13,545 bases of DNA from an uncultured Campylobacter sp. (GTDB lineage Bacteria; Campylobacterota; Campylobacteria; Campylobacterales; Campylobacteraceae). The stretch lies in NCBI RefSeq assembly GCF_938040115.1, contig NZ_CALHXD010000109.1, positions 1 to 13,545 of the forward strand. The letters are read 5' to 3'. Of the stretch, positions 6,215 to 13,384 are shown one piece after another. The notes beneath the pieces are model-generated. The model worked only from the letters and a program-made list of their open reading frames with translations. It made no database searches and was not told the origin of the DNA. Position numbers and translations under genes: made by a program. Position 1 is the first letter of the stretch. Each line of letters opens with the position of its first letter.

Positions 6215-7006
6215 TTAATAGATAAAAAGCCCCGCGTCTTTTTCTTCGCCGACCTTGTCCGTTTTCACCCATGCCGCGATATAGATGAAAAACGAAGCCA
6301 CGAGCAAAAAGAAACCAAATACCGCCAAAACACCGCTCGCCCACAGCAGCTCGCCCGCAAAAAACGTGCAAACGTAGACGCGAAAAAGCCCGTTTCTAGT
6401 TAGTCTCGCAAGCTCGAAAAAGACCTTTCCCCACACGAACGCGACGTAGCCAAGTAGCAGTAGCGCGATGACGGCCACTAGCTTAGCGAGCGGATGAGCC
6501 GCGTCCGCCATATAGGACGCCAGCGTCGCCGTGACGTGAGCGACGAACATCACGATCATCGCCTTGCCGTAGTTTACGTGCAGATCCTCGCTGTGAGCGA
6601 GCCCGGCGACTCCGCCTAGCGCCGCATAGGTTAGCAGCGCGGCCGATATGACGGCGAGGTTATCCGCGATCTGTAGCGCCAGTCCCCCGTAGCTAGCGAT
6701 AAAGTACGCGTAGATCTTGATCACGGCCGGCACTATGCCCGATGCGATACCCAGTATCCTAGCCTGCTCAAACGCCGCACTCTCTTTTAGCACAGCCTCC
6801 GTCTCCTCGCTTCTGACGTCTTTCGTCGCGCGCTTTTCGCCCTCATCTGCGATCAAAAATACATCTCTCGCAAACGCCCCGTCAGGCCGAAACGCCGCTC
6901 GCTCGCCGCCGCTAGGCCGCCCAGAGCGCACGTCCTCGAAGCTAAATTTATAGTATTTGCCGTCATCGCCGATTATCGTCGTTTCGTTTATCGCTACGCC
7001 CTTCAC
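6215..7006 (-). CDS. Membrane protein with N-terminal cold-shock-like (OB-fold) domain
   Basis: A 263-residue protein. GTG at 7006 is preferred to TTG at 7009: the GGAG core at 7015-7012 is five bases from the GTG but only two from the TTG. Residues 1-52 have the pattern of the short OB-like domain seen at the front of several bacterial membrane proteins (IIGDDGKYYKF, then a charged loop, then AAFRPDGAFARDVFLI). The classical RNP1 motif KGFGFI of true cold-shock proteins is missing, so RNA binding is doubtful. A charged linker (about 53-80) leads to some six hydrophobic segments, near 82-105, 112-133, 143-163, 170-192, 203-223 and 227-249. The domain should face the cytoplasm. It is the last gene of the lemA/DUF3137 group, 105 bases after DUF3137. 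Function unknown. Confidence 0.75.
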   Translation of the reverse strand: MKGVAINETTIIGDDGKYYKFSFEDVRSGRPSGGERAAFRPDGAFARDVFLIADEGEKRATKDVRSEETEAVLKESAAFEQARILGIASGIVPAVIKIYAYFIASYGGLALQIADNLAVISAALLTYAALGGVAGLAHSEDLHVNYGKAMIVMFVAHVTATLASYMADAAHPLAKLVAVIALLLLGYVAFVWGKVFFELARLTRNGLFRVYVCTFFAGELLWASGVLAVFGFFLLVASFFIYIAAWVKTDKVGEEKDAGLFIY

Positions 7007-7088
7007 CAACTCTCCTTTTTTGCGTTTTTGCCGCCCTGTTTTAGATTGGCCCGCTTGCTTGCGTTTTTGGGGTGCAGGTTATGCCGCA

Positions 7089-7102
7089 CGTCAAATTTGA
7101 CG
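7089..7102. repeat. 14-bp perfect palindrome between DUF3137 and the membrane gene
   Basis: CGTCAAATTTGACG is fully self-complementary, centred on an AAATTT hexamer, and lies 10 bases past the DUF3137 stop. It could be a binding site for a dimeric protein, or just a by-product of the AAATTT excess. Confidence 0.4.
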
Positions 7103-7111
7103 CCACGCTCC

Positions 7112-7978
7112 CTAGTCCAGCCAAATTTTACGGTTTAGCCGCAGCTCCTCGACGATACGCAAAAAGCCGCCGATCTCGTCTTTGTAAAATCTATTCGCCC
7201 CCTTGCCCACGAGCGGACGGCGCAGATCAGGCTCGAAGTTATCGCGCCCCGTGCGGATCGCCATGCAGATTTTATCGCCTATTAGCACGATGTTTATGGG
7301 GCGGTGAAATCTCGTTTTTAGCAGTTTTAGATTTTCCATCAGGCTAGGCGTGAGCGCATATCTAGCCTCGATCTGATCGGTCGTATAGACGCGAAATAGC
7401 CGCTCAAACTCCGCGTCGTCCATCCTCGCGCGCTTGCCGCCGTAGTCCTTAAAATCATCCGTCCCGCTGCAAATTTGCGTAACACCCTTTAGCCGTTTAG
7501 GAAAATCCGCGACAAACAAAATCCCTGCAAAAAGCACTCTATGCGTCTTGTTTCCGTGTAGATCCTCTTTGATGCTTATCGCCTCTACGTCGCTAAATTT
7601 TATCCGCACGCCCTCTATCTGCCCGAAAATCAGGTCGTTGCCCGAGTATTTGTCGATGTCGAAATCATAAATCATATAAAGATAATCGCTCTCTACGTAG
7701 TCGCCCGGATAATACGCGAGACCGCAGTCCTCCACGATGCTCCTCACGACCTTTCGCTTAAATTTAAACGTAAAGCTATCGGTAAAAATACTCTCGAAAA
7801 AATAGTACATCGCAGCCCCGCAGACCACAAACGCGCCAGCGCTAAGGGCGGTGTTTTGCGCGGCTAGATATAGTAGCCAAGCCACTGCAGCGGCAGCGAA
7901 GACGCAGGTGAGCTTTAGCCTAAAAAGCGAGCGTAAAACCTTTTGCCGCTCAAGCTCTAGCAAGACCAGATCGTCCAT
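7112..7978 (-). CDS. DUF3137 membrane protein, LemA partner
   Basis: A 288-residue protein with AGGAG before its ATG at 7978. Two membrane segments lie near the N-terminus (about 22-40 and 44-62), joined by a tight turn, so the large C-terminal part (63-288) most likely faces the cytoplasm. That part carries DUF3137 features: VLFAGILFVADFPKRLKG at 147-164 and DDAEFERLFRVYTTDQIEARYALTP at about 186-210, followed by a strand pattern of the type INIVLIGDKICMAI. The function is unknown, but DUF3137 genes are recurrently found beside lemA, as here (268 bases downstream of lemA, same strand). The gap contains competing hairpins but no clear promoter. Confidence 0.82.
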   Translation of the reverse strand: MDDLVLLELERQKVLRSLFRLKLTCVFAAAAVAWLLYLAAQNTALSAGAFVVCGAAMYYFFESIFTDSFTFKFKRKVVRSIVEDCGLAYYPGDYVESDYLYMIYDFDIDKYSGNDLIFGQIEGVRIKFSDVEAISIKEDLHGNKTHRVLFAGILFVADFPKRLKGVTQICSGTDDFKDYGGKRARMDDAEFERLFRVYTTDQIEARYALTPSLMENLKLLKTRFHRPINIVLIGDKICMAIRTGRDNFEPDLRRPLVGKGANRFYKDEIGGFLRIVEELRLNRKIWLD

Positions 7979-8191
7979 TTTTGCTCCTGTTTTTAATCTA
8001 ACGCCGTTTTTGCAAATTTGGCTATTTTACGAGCTTTCGTCTTTAAATTTGCGTTTTAAACCGCTTAAATTTAAGCTCTTTTTTGCGGGCCGCGGCGCTC
8101 AAATTTGGACCAAATTTACCGCTCAAATTTATCGCCCGCGCCGCTTTTATTTTTAAATTTAGCGAGTCGACAAAGCCCGCTTGTATTTTTG

Positions 8192-8242
8192 GAGCGCAGT
8201 TAAAGCGCTCGAATTTAACTTCAAATTTGACGAAGTGAGCGC
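8192..8242 (-). promoter_or_regulatory. Three-arm alternative hairpins between lemA and DUF3137
   Basis: Three 6-bp arms alternate: GAGCGC (8192-8197), GCGCTC (8205-8210) and GAGCGC (8237-8242). The middle arm can pair with either neighbour. The longer fold is extended by ACTTC (8218-8222) with GAAGT (8232-8236). It starts five bases past the lemA stop in the leftward transcript. Neither fold has a T-run, so the role (mRNA end protection, partial termination, or a switch) is open. Confidence 0.4.
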
Positions 8243-8246
8243 AAAT

Positions 8247-8801
8247 TTAGCGGTTAAAAAGCTCATGCACATCGTGCGGATCGTCTTGCCCCTTAGGCAC
8301 CTCGAAAAATGCGGCCTTGCTAAACCTCGCCCAGCTAGCGACGATGTTTGAAGGAAACATCTCCACGGCGTTGTTGTAATCGGTCACGGCGGCGTTGTAG
8401 GCGCGGCGCGCGGCGGAGATCTGCTCCTCGATATCATTTATCGTTTTTTGTAGGTGCATTACGTTTTCATTTGCTTTTAGTTCAGGATAATTCTCCACGA
8501 CGACGTTTAACTTTGAGATTAGATTTGACAGCTCGCCGTTTAGCGCAAATCTCTGCTCGTCGCCCGCTGCCTTTTGGATACCGCTTCTAAGCGCGGAGAT
8601 GTTTTCCAGCAGCTCGCGCTCGTGCGTGATGTACTGCTTGACGGTGGCGACGAGGTTTGGGATGAGGTCAAAGCGCCTTTTTAGCTGCGTATCGACGCCT
8701 GATCTGATGTTTGAGACTTGGTTGCGCTTGCCGACTAGCGAGTTGTAGACTGAGATGACGATGAGCGCGAGAACGGCGATAATGCCTAGGACGATGTACA
8801 T
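8247..8801 (-). CDS. lemA: LemA family protein
   Basis: A 184-residue protein, typical family length, with AAAGGAG directly before the ATG at 8801. A single membrane segment (about 3-20) is followed by the LemA signature: YNSLVGKRNQV, then VDTQLKRRFDLIPNLV at 36-51, then a four-helix bundle region, and near the C-terminus YNAAVTDYNNAVEMFPSN and FFEVP. LemA proteins are membrane-anchored helical bundles. Their biochemical role is unknown, although they have been linked to envelope functions. Here it heads a leftward group with DUF3137 and a cold-shock-like membrane protein, driven by an extended -10 promoter at 8839-8831. Confidence 0.93.
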   Translation of the reverse strand: MYIVLGIIAVLALIVISVYNSLVGKRNQVSNIRSGVDTQLKRRFDLIPNLVATVKQYITHERELLENISALRSGIQKAAGDEQRFALNGELSNLISKLNVVVENYPELKANENVMHLQKTINDIEEQISAARRAYNAAVTDYNNAVEMFPSNIVASWARFSKAAFFEVPKGQDDPHDVHELFNR

Positions 8802-8830
8802 TTTACTCCTTTGATTTAACTTTTGTTTTG

Positions 8831-8839
8831 ATTATATCA
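8831..8839 (-). promoter_or_regulatory. Extended -10 promoter of lemA
   Basis: The minus strand reads TGATATAAT from 8839 to 8831, a full TGnTATAAT box, giving a leader of about 24 bases before the lemA ATG. A second TATAAT lies further upstream at 8866-8861, so there may be two start sites. Confidence 0.65.
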
Positions 8840-9302
8840 AAAAGCTGCTGAAACCGGAAAATTATACTCGTTTTTGCCGCGCTAGATGCTAGGTCGCTCG
8901 GGGTTTGCTACCAAAATGCTAAATTTCGCTTGCCCTTGCAAAAGCCGCTTTGCGAGCAAATCTCGGATAAAAGGGCTAATTGCCGTAAAATAAAGACTTG
9001 CGGCCGATTTTTGCGCTTAAATTTAGGCTTAAAAACGCAAAATACGCTTTTGGATAAACCGTTTGTGCACTTTGCGTTACGGGCGAATTGAGTCTTATTT
9101 TTAAACAAAAATCAAAGCAGATATGCGCAGACAAAAACGACTCGGCGCAAGGTCATGCCGGGCAGCGGCGATAGGCGGGTAAAATCTAGCCTATAAATTT
9201 TCGCCTACACGGGCGACATAGCCCTTTGCCGCGATAAATTCGTATCTTTTTGAGGGTGATTTTACGCGAGCTAACGGCTAAATCATCGCAAATTTTGCGT
9301 CG

Positions 9303-9401
9303 TTTAAGCCGCAAGAGCAAAAATAGCGTTTCTAAACACGCCAAAAGGAGCACGAACCCCACTTTCTCGCGGTTTTAGAGTTTTAAGCCGCAAGAGCAAA
9401 A
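9303..9401. repeat. 20-base direct repeat, 79-base period
   Basis: TTTAAGCCGCAAGAGCAAAA occurs exactly at 9303-9322 and 9382-9401. Similarity continues for about 15 bases past each copy, with a two-base indel (both run into TTTxTAAACA-like sequence), so the original duplicated unit is near 36 bases. Only two copies are seen. Confidence 0.7.
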
Positions 9402-9562
9402 CTGGCTTTAAACAGCAAATCGCCGAGCCGCCAAATCCACCCCGCGCGTTTTGCGTTTAGGCAAGGAAATTACCGCTCGCGCCTTATGCAAAATTTAGCT
9501 ATTTTGCCGATTTTGCCGGCTGCAAGTAGGCAAATTTACGCTTACTAGAAAGCCAAGAAGGC

Positions 9563-9585
9563 AAAAGCGCGGATTTGCGCCGCGC
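9563..9585 (-). terminator. Possible terminator for leftward transcripts
   Basis: On the minus strand GCGCGG (9585-9580) pairs with CCGCGC (9572-9567) around a 7-base loop and is followed by TTTT. It lies about 180 bases past the receptor stop, so it would end the receptor mRNA with a long 3' tail, or end an unseen small RNA. The short T-run makes this tentative. Confidence 0.4.
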
Positions 9586-9746
9586 ACAAACGGCAAATTT
9601 GCGACTTTGCGCCGTAAGGCAAAAACCAAAACTAGCCAAAAGACGCAAATTTAGGGCGCGTATAAAAACTAAACCAGAGCGCTTTAGCCTTTTAAAGCTC
9701 GCAAAGTTTGCCGCAAACCCGCTTTTACCGCGTCTTGCGCGATAAA

Positions 9747-9767
9747 TTGCGGGATAAATCCCGGCAA
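9747..9767 (-). terminator. Hairpin directly after the TonB-dependent receptor stop
   Basis: On the minus strand TTGC, one bulged C, then GGGA pairs with TCCCGCAA around the loop TTTA, beginning two bases after the stop codon. The following AATTTATC is a poor T-run. It may terminate partially or protect the mRNA end. Confidence 0.35.
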
Positions 9768-9768
9768 C

Positions 9769-12279
9769 TCACCACTTCATACCCGCTTCCAGCCAAAAGT
9801 TGCGGCCAAGGCCGTACTCGTAGTAGCTACCTTCGTTTGAGGCGATAAATTTTTTGTTTAAAAGATTATTTATGTCAAGATTTACAAACGCTCGAAAATC
9901 GCCGGCCAGCCGCCTTTCGTAACCTATACGCATATCCCAAGTTGCGTATGCGGGTAGCTTTTGGCGCTCGTAGACGTACATCCCGCGCGCCCTATTCCAG
10001 CCGCCTAGTAGCGCGTCCGTTTTGCTCGTATAGTTTATGAAATTTGAAACGCTAAAGCCGCTAAATTTAGCCGAGTGGCGAAATTTGGCGGTAAAAGGCA
10101 CATGGTAATCAACGACAGGTAGTTCGCTTTTTTTGATGATTTTACCGTTATACGAGACGTCGTCATTCATCTCGTCGTCTTCGTAATCCATAAAGCTCCT
10201 GCTTTGCTTAGTAAAGCTTAGCGAGCCTTCAAAATCGTTTTTTACGCCCCAAATTTCGATCGGAGCGATGTTTGCCGCGCTTAAGGTTACGATGTCGCGC
10301 TTGCTTTGCCCCTCGTTGGTAAATATAGAATATCCGTTTCCGTAGCCTGCTAGCGGCTCTCTTACGTATTTCATCGCTACTTCGTCGCGGCCTTGGCGTC
10401 TTACGTATTTGAGATTTAGCCTCGCGTTGCCGACGTCGCCGCGATAATACGCGCTAAATTCGTCGTCGTAAGGCGTCTTTAGCCCTCTGATCGGGTAACG
10501 GTCGCTATCGTAATCGCCGCACACGTAGGGTGCGCCGTATGAACCTCTAGTGCAAGTTTTACTCATTTTATAGATGCCGTTATACATCTTGTACGCGAAA
10601 AAATTTCGTCCGTAGTAGCGGTTTAACCCGAGTCCTACAAAATTTTTATCCGCGAATTCATACTCGGCTAGCAACCTCGGGGCCAAATTTACGTCGTTAT
10701 TATCGCCGTTTCGCTCGATGCGAAGTCCGGGGCGAAATTTAAACGCGCCAAACCTCATCTCGTCTTCGAGATAAAGGGCGAGATTGGTTTGCGTAGCCTT
10801 GGTTTTTACGGCGTAGTAGTAGATTTTTTTCGATAGATATTGACCGACCGCGCCCTGGGATGCGAAGCTATCGTCTATGACGCAAGTTTTATCCCCCGGC
10901 TCGCACGCGCCCGTTAGCGACTTTGGGATGCTGTTGTGAACGTAGGTTTTGGGTATCTCGTAACCGCCGATTTGCCTAGTTAGCTCAAAGCCCGATTTTA
11001 TCAGATGCACCGCGCTAAAAGCGTCAAATTCTTTCATGCTCGCATCAAATTTATACGAGAGAGTATTCTGCTTTTGGGTAAAGTCGTTATACCCGCCGAT
11101 GCCCGCACTCCCGCTCGTACTCCAGTTTTTGACGTTTGAGGATTTGTAGGTATAATACTCGGTATCATGCTCATAGTCGCGGCTGTTTTGCGAGGCGGAG
11201 TAGCTAAGCGTCTGCTCTAAAAATACCCCCTCAAGATCGGCCTGCGCCTCGAGAGTCGCGACGTAACCGCCGTATTTTAGCGTGAGCTGAGAGTCTAGGT
11301 AGCGCTTGGCGGAGGTGTAGTTATCTAGCCTAGAGTACAAAAAGCTCGGCTTTAGCGTAAATTTATCGCTCACGCCCCAAACGCCTTTTACGAAAAGATT
11401 ATCATTAGTCTGCCTGTCGTTTGGAAACGAGTATAAATTTTGATTTATCTGTTTTTTGTTGTAGTGGTTTTCTATGACGGAGCGGTGCCTCGAGTAGTCT
11501 AGCAAAAGGCCGAAATTCTGCGTCAAATACCCCTCGGCGCCGACTCTATACCTGCGCTTTTTAAAGTCGCTCATATCGGCTAGATCGCCGTCGTCGTATC
11601 TTTGCTCGGCGGAGGCGTCTTTATAAATTTTGCTCCAATCCCCGCCCGTATAAGAGTAGCTAAGCACGCCGTGAAAGCCGCTTTTGGGGTCTCTGGTTTT
11701 AGCGTTTACGGCGCCTCCTTGAAAGCCGCCGTATCTAGCCGAGACCGCGCTATCTAGCACCTCGACGCTACCTAGCAGATCCGTATCTACGCTCATGGCT
11801 TGCGAGCCTATCGTGCTATCGCTCCAGATGTTGTTGTGGTTATTCCGCGTGCGTTTTTTAGGGTCTAGGTCGTTATTTATGCTCGCGCCGTCTAGGGTAA
11901 AGTTATTTTGATAGTAGCTCGCGCCGTTTATGCTGATATCTTGCGGAGCCAGCTCGCCCGCGCGCACGCTTTTGGCGTTTTTCGCGCTAAAGGCGACGTT
12001 TGGATTGCCTTTTAAAAGATCGGTTATGCCGTGATTTTTAGACGTTATCAGATCCATATCCGCGCGCGTTAGTTTTCCGGGTTCTTTCGTAGCGTTGGCG
12101 TCGGCGCTGACCTCGACTTTATCTAGCACGACCTCCGAGGCGTTTAGCGTACTTAAATTTAACGCCTTTAAAGCGGTTAAATTTAAAAAGCCCTGATGAG
12201 CGTCGCGACTCGCGGTCCAATGCGAAAGCGGCAAATTTAACGCCGCGGCCGCTACCAAAAGGCTAGCCGTTTTTTTCAT
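9769..12279 (-). CDS. TonB-dependent outer-membrane receptor
   Basis: An 836-residue protein with AAGGA a few bases before the ATG at 12279. A signal-like N-terminus (about 1-20) is followed by a linker and a TonB box, EVVLDKVEV at 49-57. The plug domain spans about 65-200, with DISINGASYYQNNFTLDG at 114-131 and ARYGGFQGGAVNAKTRDP at 181-198. The rest is a 22-strand barrel type sequence rich in alternating aromatic strands and ends in Trp836 (GMKW), as outer-membrane barrels do. Two loops carry cysteine pairs (C459/C466 and C576/C587), probably disulfide-bonded at the surface. Such receptors import iron-siderophores, haem, cobalamin or other metals with TonB energy; the substrate cannot be read. 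No TonB, ExbB or ABC transporter gene is beside it. The signal region is a little unusual, with a His and Trp soon after the hydrophobic core. Confidence 0.9.
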   Translation of the reverse strand: MKKTASLLVAAAALNLPLSHWTASRDAHQGFLNLTALKALNLSTLNASEVVLDKVEVSADANATKEPGKLTRADMDLITSKNHGITDLLKGNPNVAFSAKNAKSVRAGELAPQDISINGASYYQNNFTLDGASINNDLDPKKRTRNNHNNIWSDSTIGSQAMSVDTDLLGSVEVLDSAVSARYGGFQGGAVNAKTRDPKSGFHGVLSYSYTGGDWSKIYKDASAEQRYDDGDLADMSDFKKRRYRVGAEGYLTQNFGLLLDYSRHRSVIENHYNKKQINQNLYSFPNDRQTNDNLFVKGVWGVSDKFTLKPSFLYSRLDNYTSAKRYLDSQLTLKYGGYVATLEAQADLEGVFLEQTLSYSASQNSRDYEHDTEYYTYKSSNVKNWSTSGSAGIGGYNDFTQKQNTLSYKFDASMKEFDAFSAVHLIKSGFELTRQIGGYEIPKTYVHNSIPKSLTGACEPGDKTCVIDDSFASQGAVGQYLSKKIYYYAVKTKATQTNLALYLEDEMRFGAFKFRPGLRIERNGDNNDVNLAPRLLAEYEFADKNFVGLGLNRYYGRNFFAYKMYNGIYKMSKTCTRGSYGAPYVCGDYDSDRYPIRGLKTPYDDEFSAYYRGDVGNARLNLKYVRRQGRDEVAMKYVREPLAGYGNGYSIFTNEGQSKRDIVTLSAANIAPIEIWGVKNDFEGSLSFTKQSRSFMDYEDDEMNDDVSYNGKIIKKSELPVVDYHVPFTAKFRHSAKFSGFSVSNFINYTSKTDALLGGWNRARGMYVYERQKLPAYATWDMRIGYERRLAGDFRAFVNLDINNLLNKKFIASNEGSYYEYGLGRNFWLEAGMKW

Positions 12280-12626
12280 AATTATCCTTAGTTAAATTTA
12301 TTCGTCGGCTTTGGACGTTTGCGTCAAAACCGCGCATTTTAGGCGGCGATAAATTTTACTCGCCTTACGTTTTAGCTTTAAAAAGTCGCTAAATTCGGCT
12401 AAATTTATGCCGCAAAATTTGTAAAAAGGCGGCTATTTGCGGTTCATCTTCGCAGCGATTGGGCTTTGTTTTTTAAACGCGCTTTAAACCGCAAATTTAA
12501 ACAAAAAACGCCTAAATTTAGTCGCCGTCTAAAAAGCTACGCAAAGCCACTTTTGCTAAGCTCTAAAGGCGCTTTTGCTAAAAATATAAAAACCGCGCTA
12601 AGAGCTAAATTTGTCCCGCGCAGGCG
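12280..12626. other. Intergenic stretch between the HMA pair and the receptor
   Basis: About 350 bases without a supported gene. Candidate -10 boxes for the receptor on the minus strand are TAAAAT at 12341-12336 and at 12358-12353, both without a clear -35. No convincing Fur box was found by eye. A 10-base direct repeat, CTTTTGCTAA, occurs at 12550-12559 and 12572-12581. A plus-strand frame at 12466-12654 is very basic and low-complexity and is not accepted as a gene. Confidence 0.5.
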
Positions 12627-12893
12627 TTATTTTTCAGATTTTAAAACCGCCTGATAGCCTTGTTTTTTGAGCGCCTCTACGACCGTATTTTCGGCAAAGT
12701 CGTCCTCTACGACGATATCGGCCGTTTTAGCTTCCAAATTTACATCAAATTTCTTAACGCCCTTAAGCGTATTTAGCGTCTGCGTGATGACTTCGTAGCA
12801 GCTCACGCAGGCCATGTTTGGGATCTCGTAAACTAAAGTCTTGTCCGCAAATGCCGCCGTGCAAAGCACCAGCGCTAGAGCTAGCTTTTTCAT
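12627..12893 (-). CDS. Secreted MerP-like heavy-metal-associated (HMA) domain protein, second gene
   Basis: An 88-residue protein: signal peptide (MKKLALALVLCTAAFA, cleavage likely after Ala16), then one HMA ferredoxin-like domain with the metal-binding motif MACVSC (27-32, Cys29 and Cys32). Cytosolic copper chaperones and ATPase domains share this fold; the signal peptide makes this one periplasmic, like MerP of mercury systems. Copper, another soft metal or a redox role are all possible. The motif has Val-Ser between the cysteines, unlike the Gly-Gly of its partner. The ATG overlaps the stop of the upstream HMA gene by four bases (ATGA), so translation is coupled. No P-type ATPase, MerT or MerA is nearby. 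Confidence 0.88.
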   Translation of the reverse strand: MKKLALALVLCTAAFADKTLVYEIPNMACVSCYEVITQTLNTLKGVKKFDVNLEAKTADIVVEDDFAENTVVEALKKQGYQAVLKSEK

Positions 12894-13150
12894 TCTTTGA
12901 TACCGACTTTGTATTTTTTGGCTTGGATCGCGTGCACGATGTCCATCACGTTTACGCCGCTATCTGCGGTGATGTTTACGTCCTTGCTTTTTAGATCAAA
13001 GCTCACTGCGGTGACGCCCTTGACGCCTTTTGCGGCATCTTCGATTTTCTTGGCGCAACCGCCGCAGTTCATGTTAGGTACGTTTAGTTCGTAGGTTTGC
13101 TCTGCAAAAACAGCGCCGCAAATCGCCGCTAAAAGTAAAATCTTCTTCAT
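12890..13150 (-). CDS. Secreted MerP-like heavy-metal-associated (HMA) domain protein, first gene
   Basis: An 86-residue protein: signal peptide (MKKILLLAAICGAVFA, cleavage likely after Ala16), then an HMA domain with MNCGGC (27-32, Cys29 and Cys32), followed by the usual helix (AKKIEDAAKGVKGV) and strands. Two ATGs are adjacent (13153 and 13150). The second is chosen because AAGGAG at 13161-13156 is five bases from it and only two from the first. The open frame also extends to 13192 but over the promoter. It is the first gene of a two-gene operon and about 235 bases from typA. Product likely sits in the periplasm as a metal carrier or scavenger. Confidence 0.88.
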   Translation of the reverse strand: MKKILLLAAICGAVFAEQTYELNVPNMNCGGCAKKIEDAAKGVKGVTAVSFDLKSKDVNITADSGVNVMDIVHAIQAKKYKVGIKE

Positions 13151-13159
13151 CATCGCTCC

Positions 13160-13285
13160 TTGAAAATAATATTTGATATGAAATTGTATCACTATATTTC
13201 TTATATATTTATTATTTTCTATTTATATTAAAATGTAATATAATTTACTTTTTTCTTATATTTAAAACTAAAATTTGACATCAAA
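13160..13285. promoter_or_regulatory. Very AT-rich intergenic block upstream of the HMA operon
   Basis: This block is almost all A and T, far lower in GC than the rest of the window. It holds the HMA promoter, a TGATA-N8-TATCA inverted repeat at 13174-13191 and a plus-strand TATAAT at 13239-13244 that would point toward the end of typA. Curved, AT-rich DNA of this kind suits a regulated promoter or nucleoid-protein binding. Confidence 0.5.
13183..13191 (-). promoter_or_regulatory. Extended -10 promoter of the HMA operon, overlapped by a possible operator
   Basis: The minus strand reads TGATACAAT from 13191 to 13183 (TGnTACAAT). The start would be near 13176, giving a leader of about 26 bases. 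The inverted repeat TGATA (13174-13178) and TATCA (13187-13191), eight bases apart, covers the -10 and start site, where a repressor would block transcription. Confidence 0.5.
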
Positions 13286-13384
13286 TTTGAGCAGATTTAA
13301 AGCGGGGGTAAAAATATTGCGGGGAAATTAAGAGGGGAATTTAGCCCACAAAAAGCGTAAATTTGCAGGCTAAATTTATAAAAT

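Larger units (their letters stand above)
8802..9768. other. Gene-free stretch of about 970 bases
   Basis: No convincing coding region lies here. The longest minus-strand frame (66 codons, 9108-8908) lacks a ribosome binding site and family features. What is visible: the lemA promoter next to 8831-8866, an imperfect inverted repeat (8987-8998 with 9091-9101), an inverted repeat TAGGCG/CGCCTA (9172-9177 with 9202-9207), a 20-base direct repeat (9303 and 9382), a tandem ATTTTGCCG doublet near 9500, a minus-strand terminator-like hairpin at 9585-9563, and many AAATTT hexamers. It may hold undetected small RNAs or the remains of a decayed gene. Confidence 0.6.

Noticed and set aside
7851..8156. 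Plus-strand frame of 101 codons
   Set aside because: It runs antisense to the DUF3137 start and then through AAATTT-rich spacer, with composition unlike a real protein.
8987..9101. Small mobile element bounded by imperfect inverted repeats (AAAATAAAGACT and AGTCTTATTTT)
   Set aside because: Arms are short and imperfect, no target-site duplication is seen, and no second copy is present.
8908..9108. Minus-strand frame of 66 codons
   Set aside because: No ribosome binding site, low-complexity basic composition and no family resemblance.
9303..9401. CRISPR array suggested by a repeat of about 36 bases with a 79-base period
   Set aside because: Only two copies, the second half of each is divergent, the sequence does not resemble known Campylobacter repeats, and it is far from the Cas6-like gene.
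12466..12654. Plus-strand frame of 62 codons, very basic
   Set aside because: Lys/Arg-rich because of AAATTT and GCAAA repeats, no ribosome binding site, and it overlaps the end of the HMA gene in antisense.
12627..13192. Mercury-resistance (mer) operon
   Set aside because: Only MerP-like proteins are present; no MerR, MerT or MerA is in the window.
13304..13337. G-quadruplex
   Set aside because: Only three G-runs of four or more; a standard four-run quadruplex cannot form without long loops.
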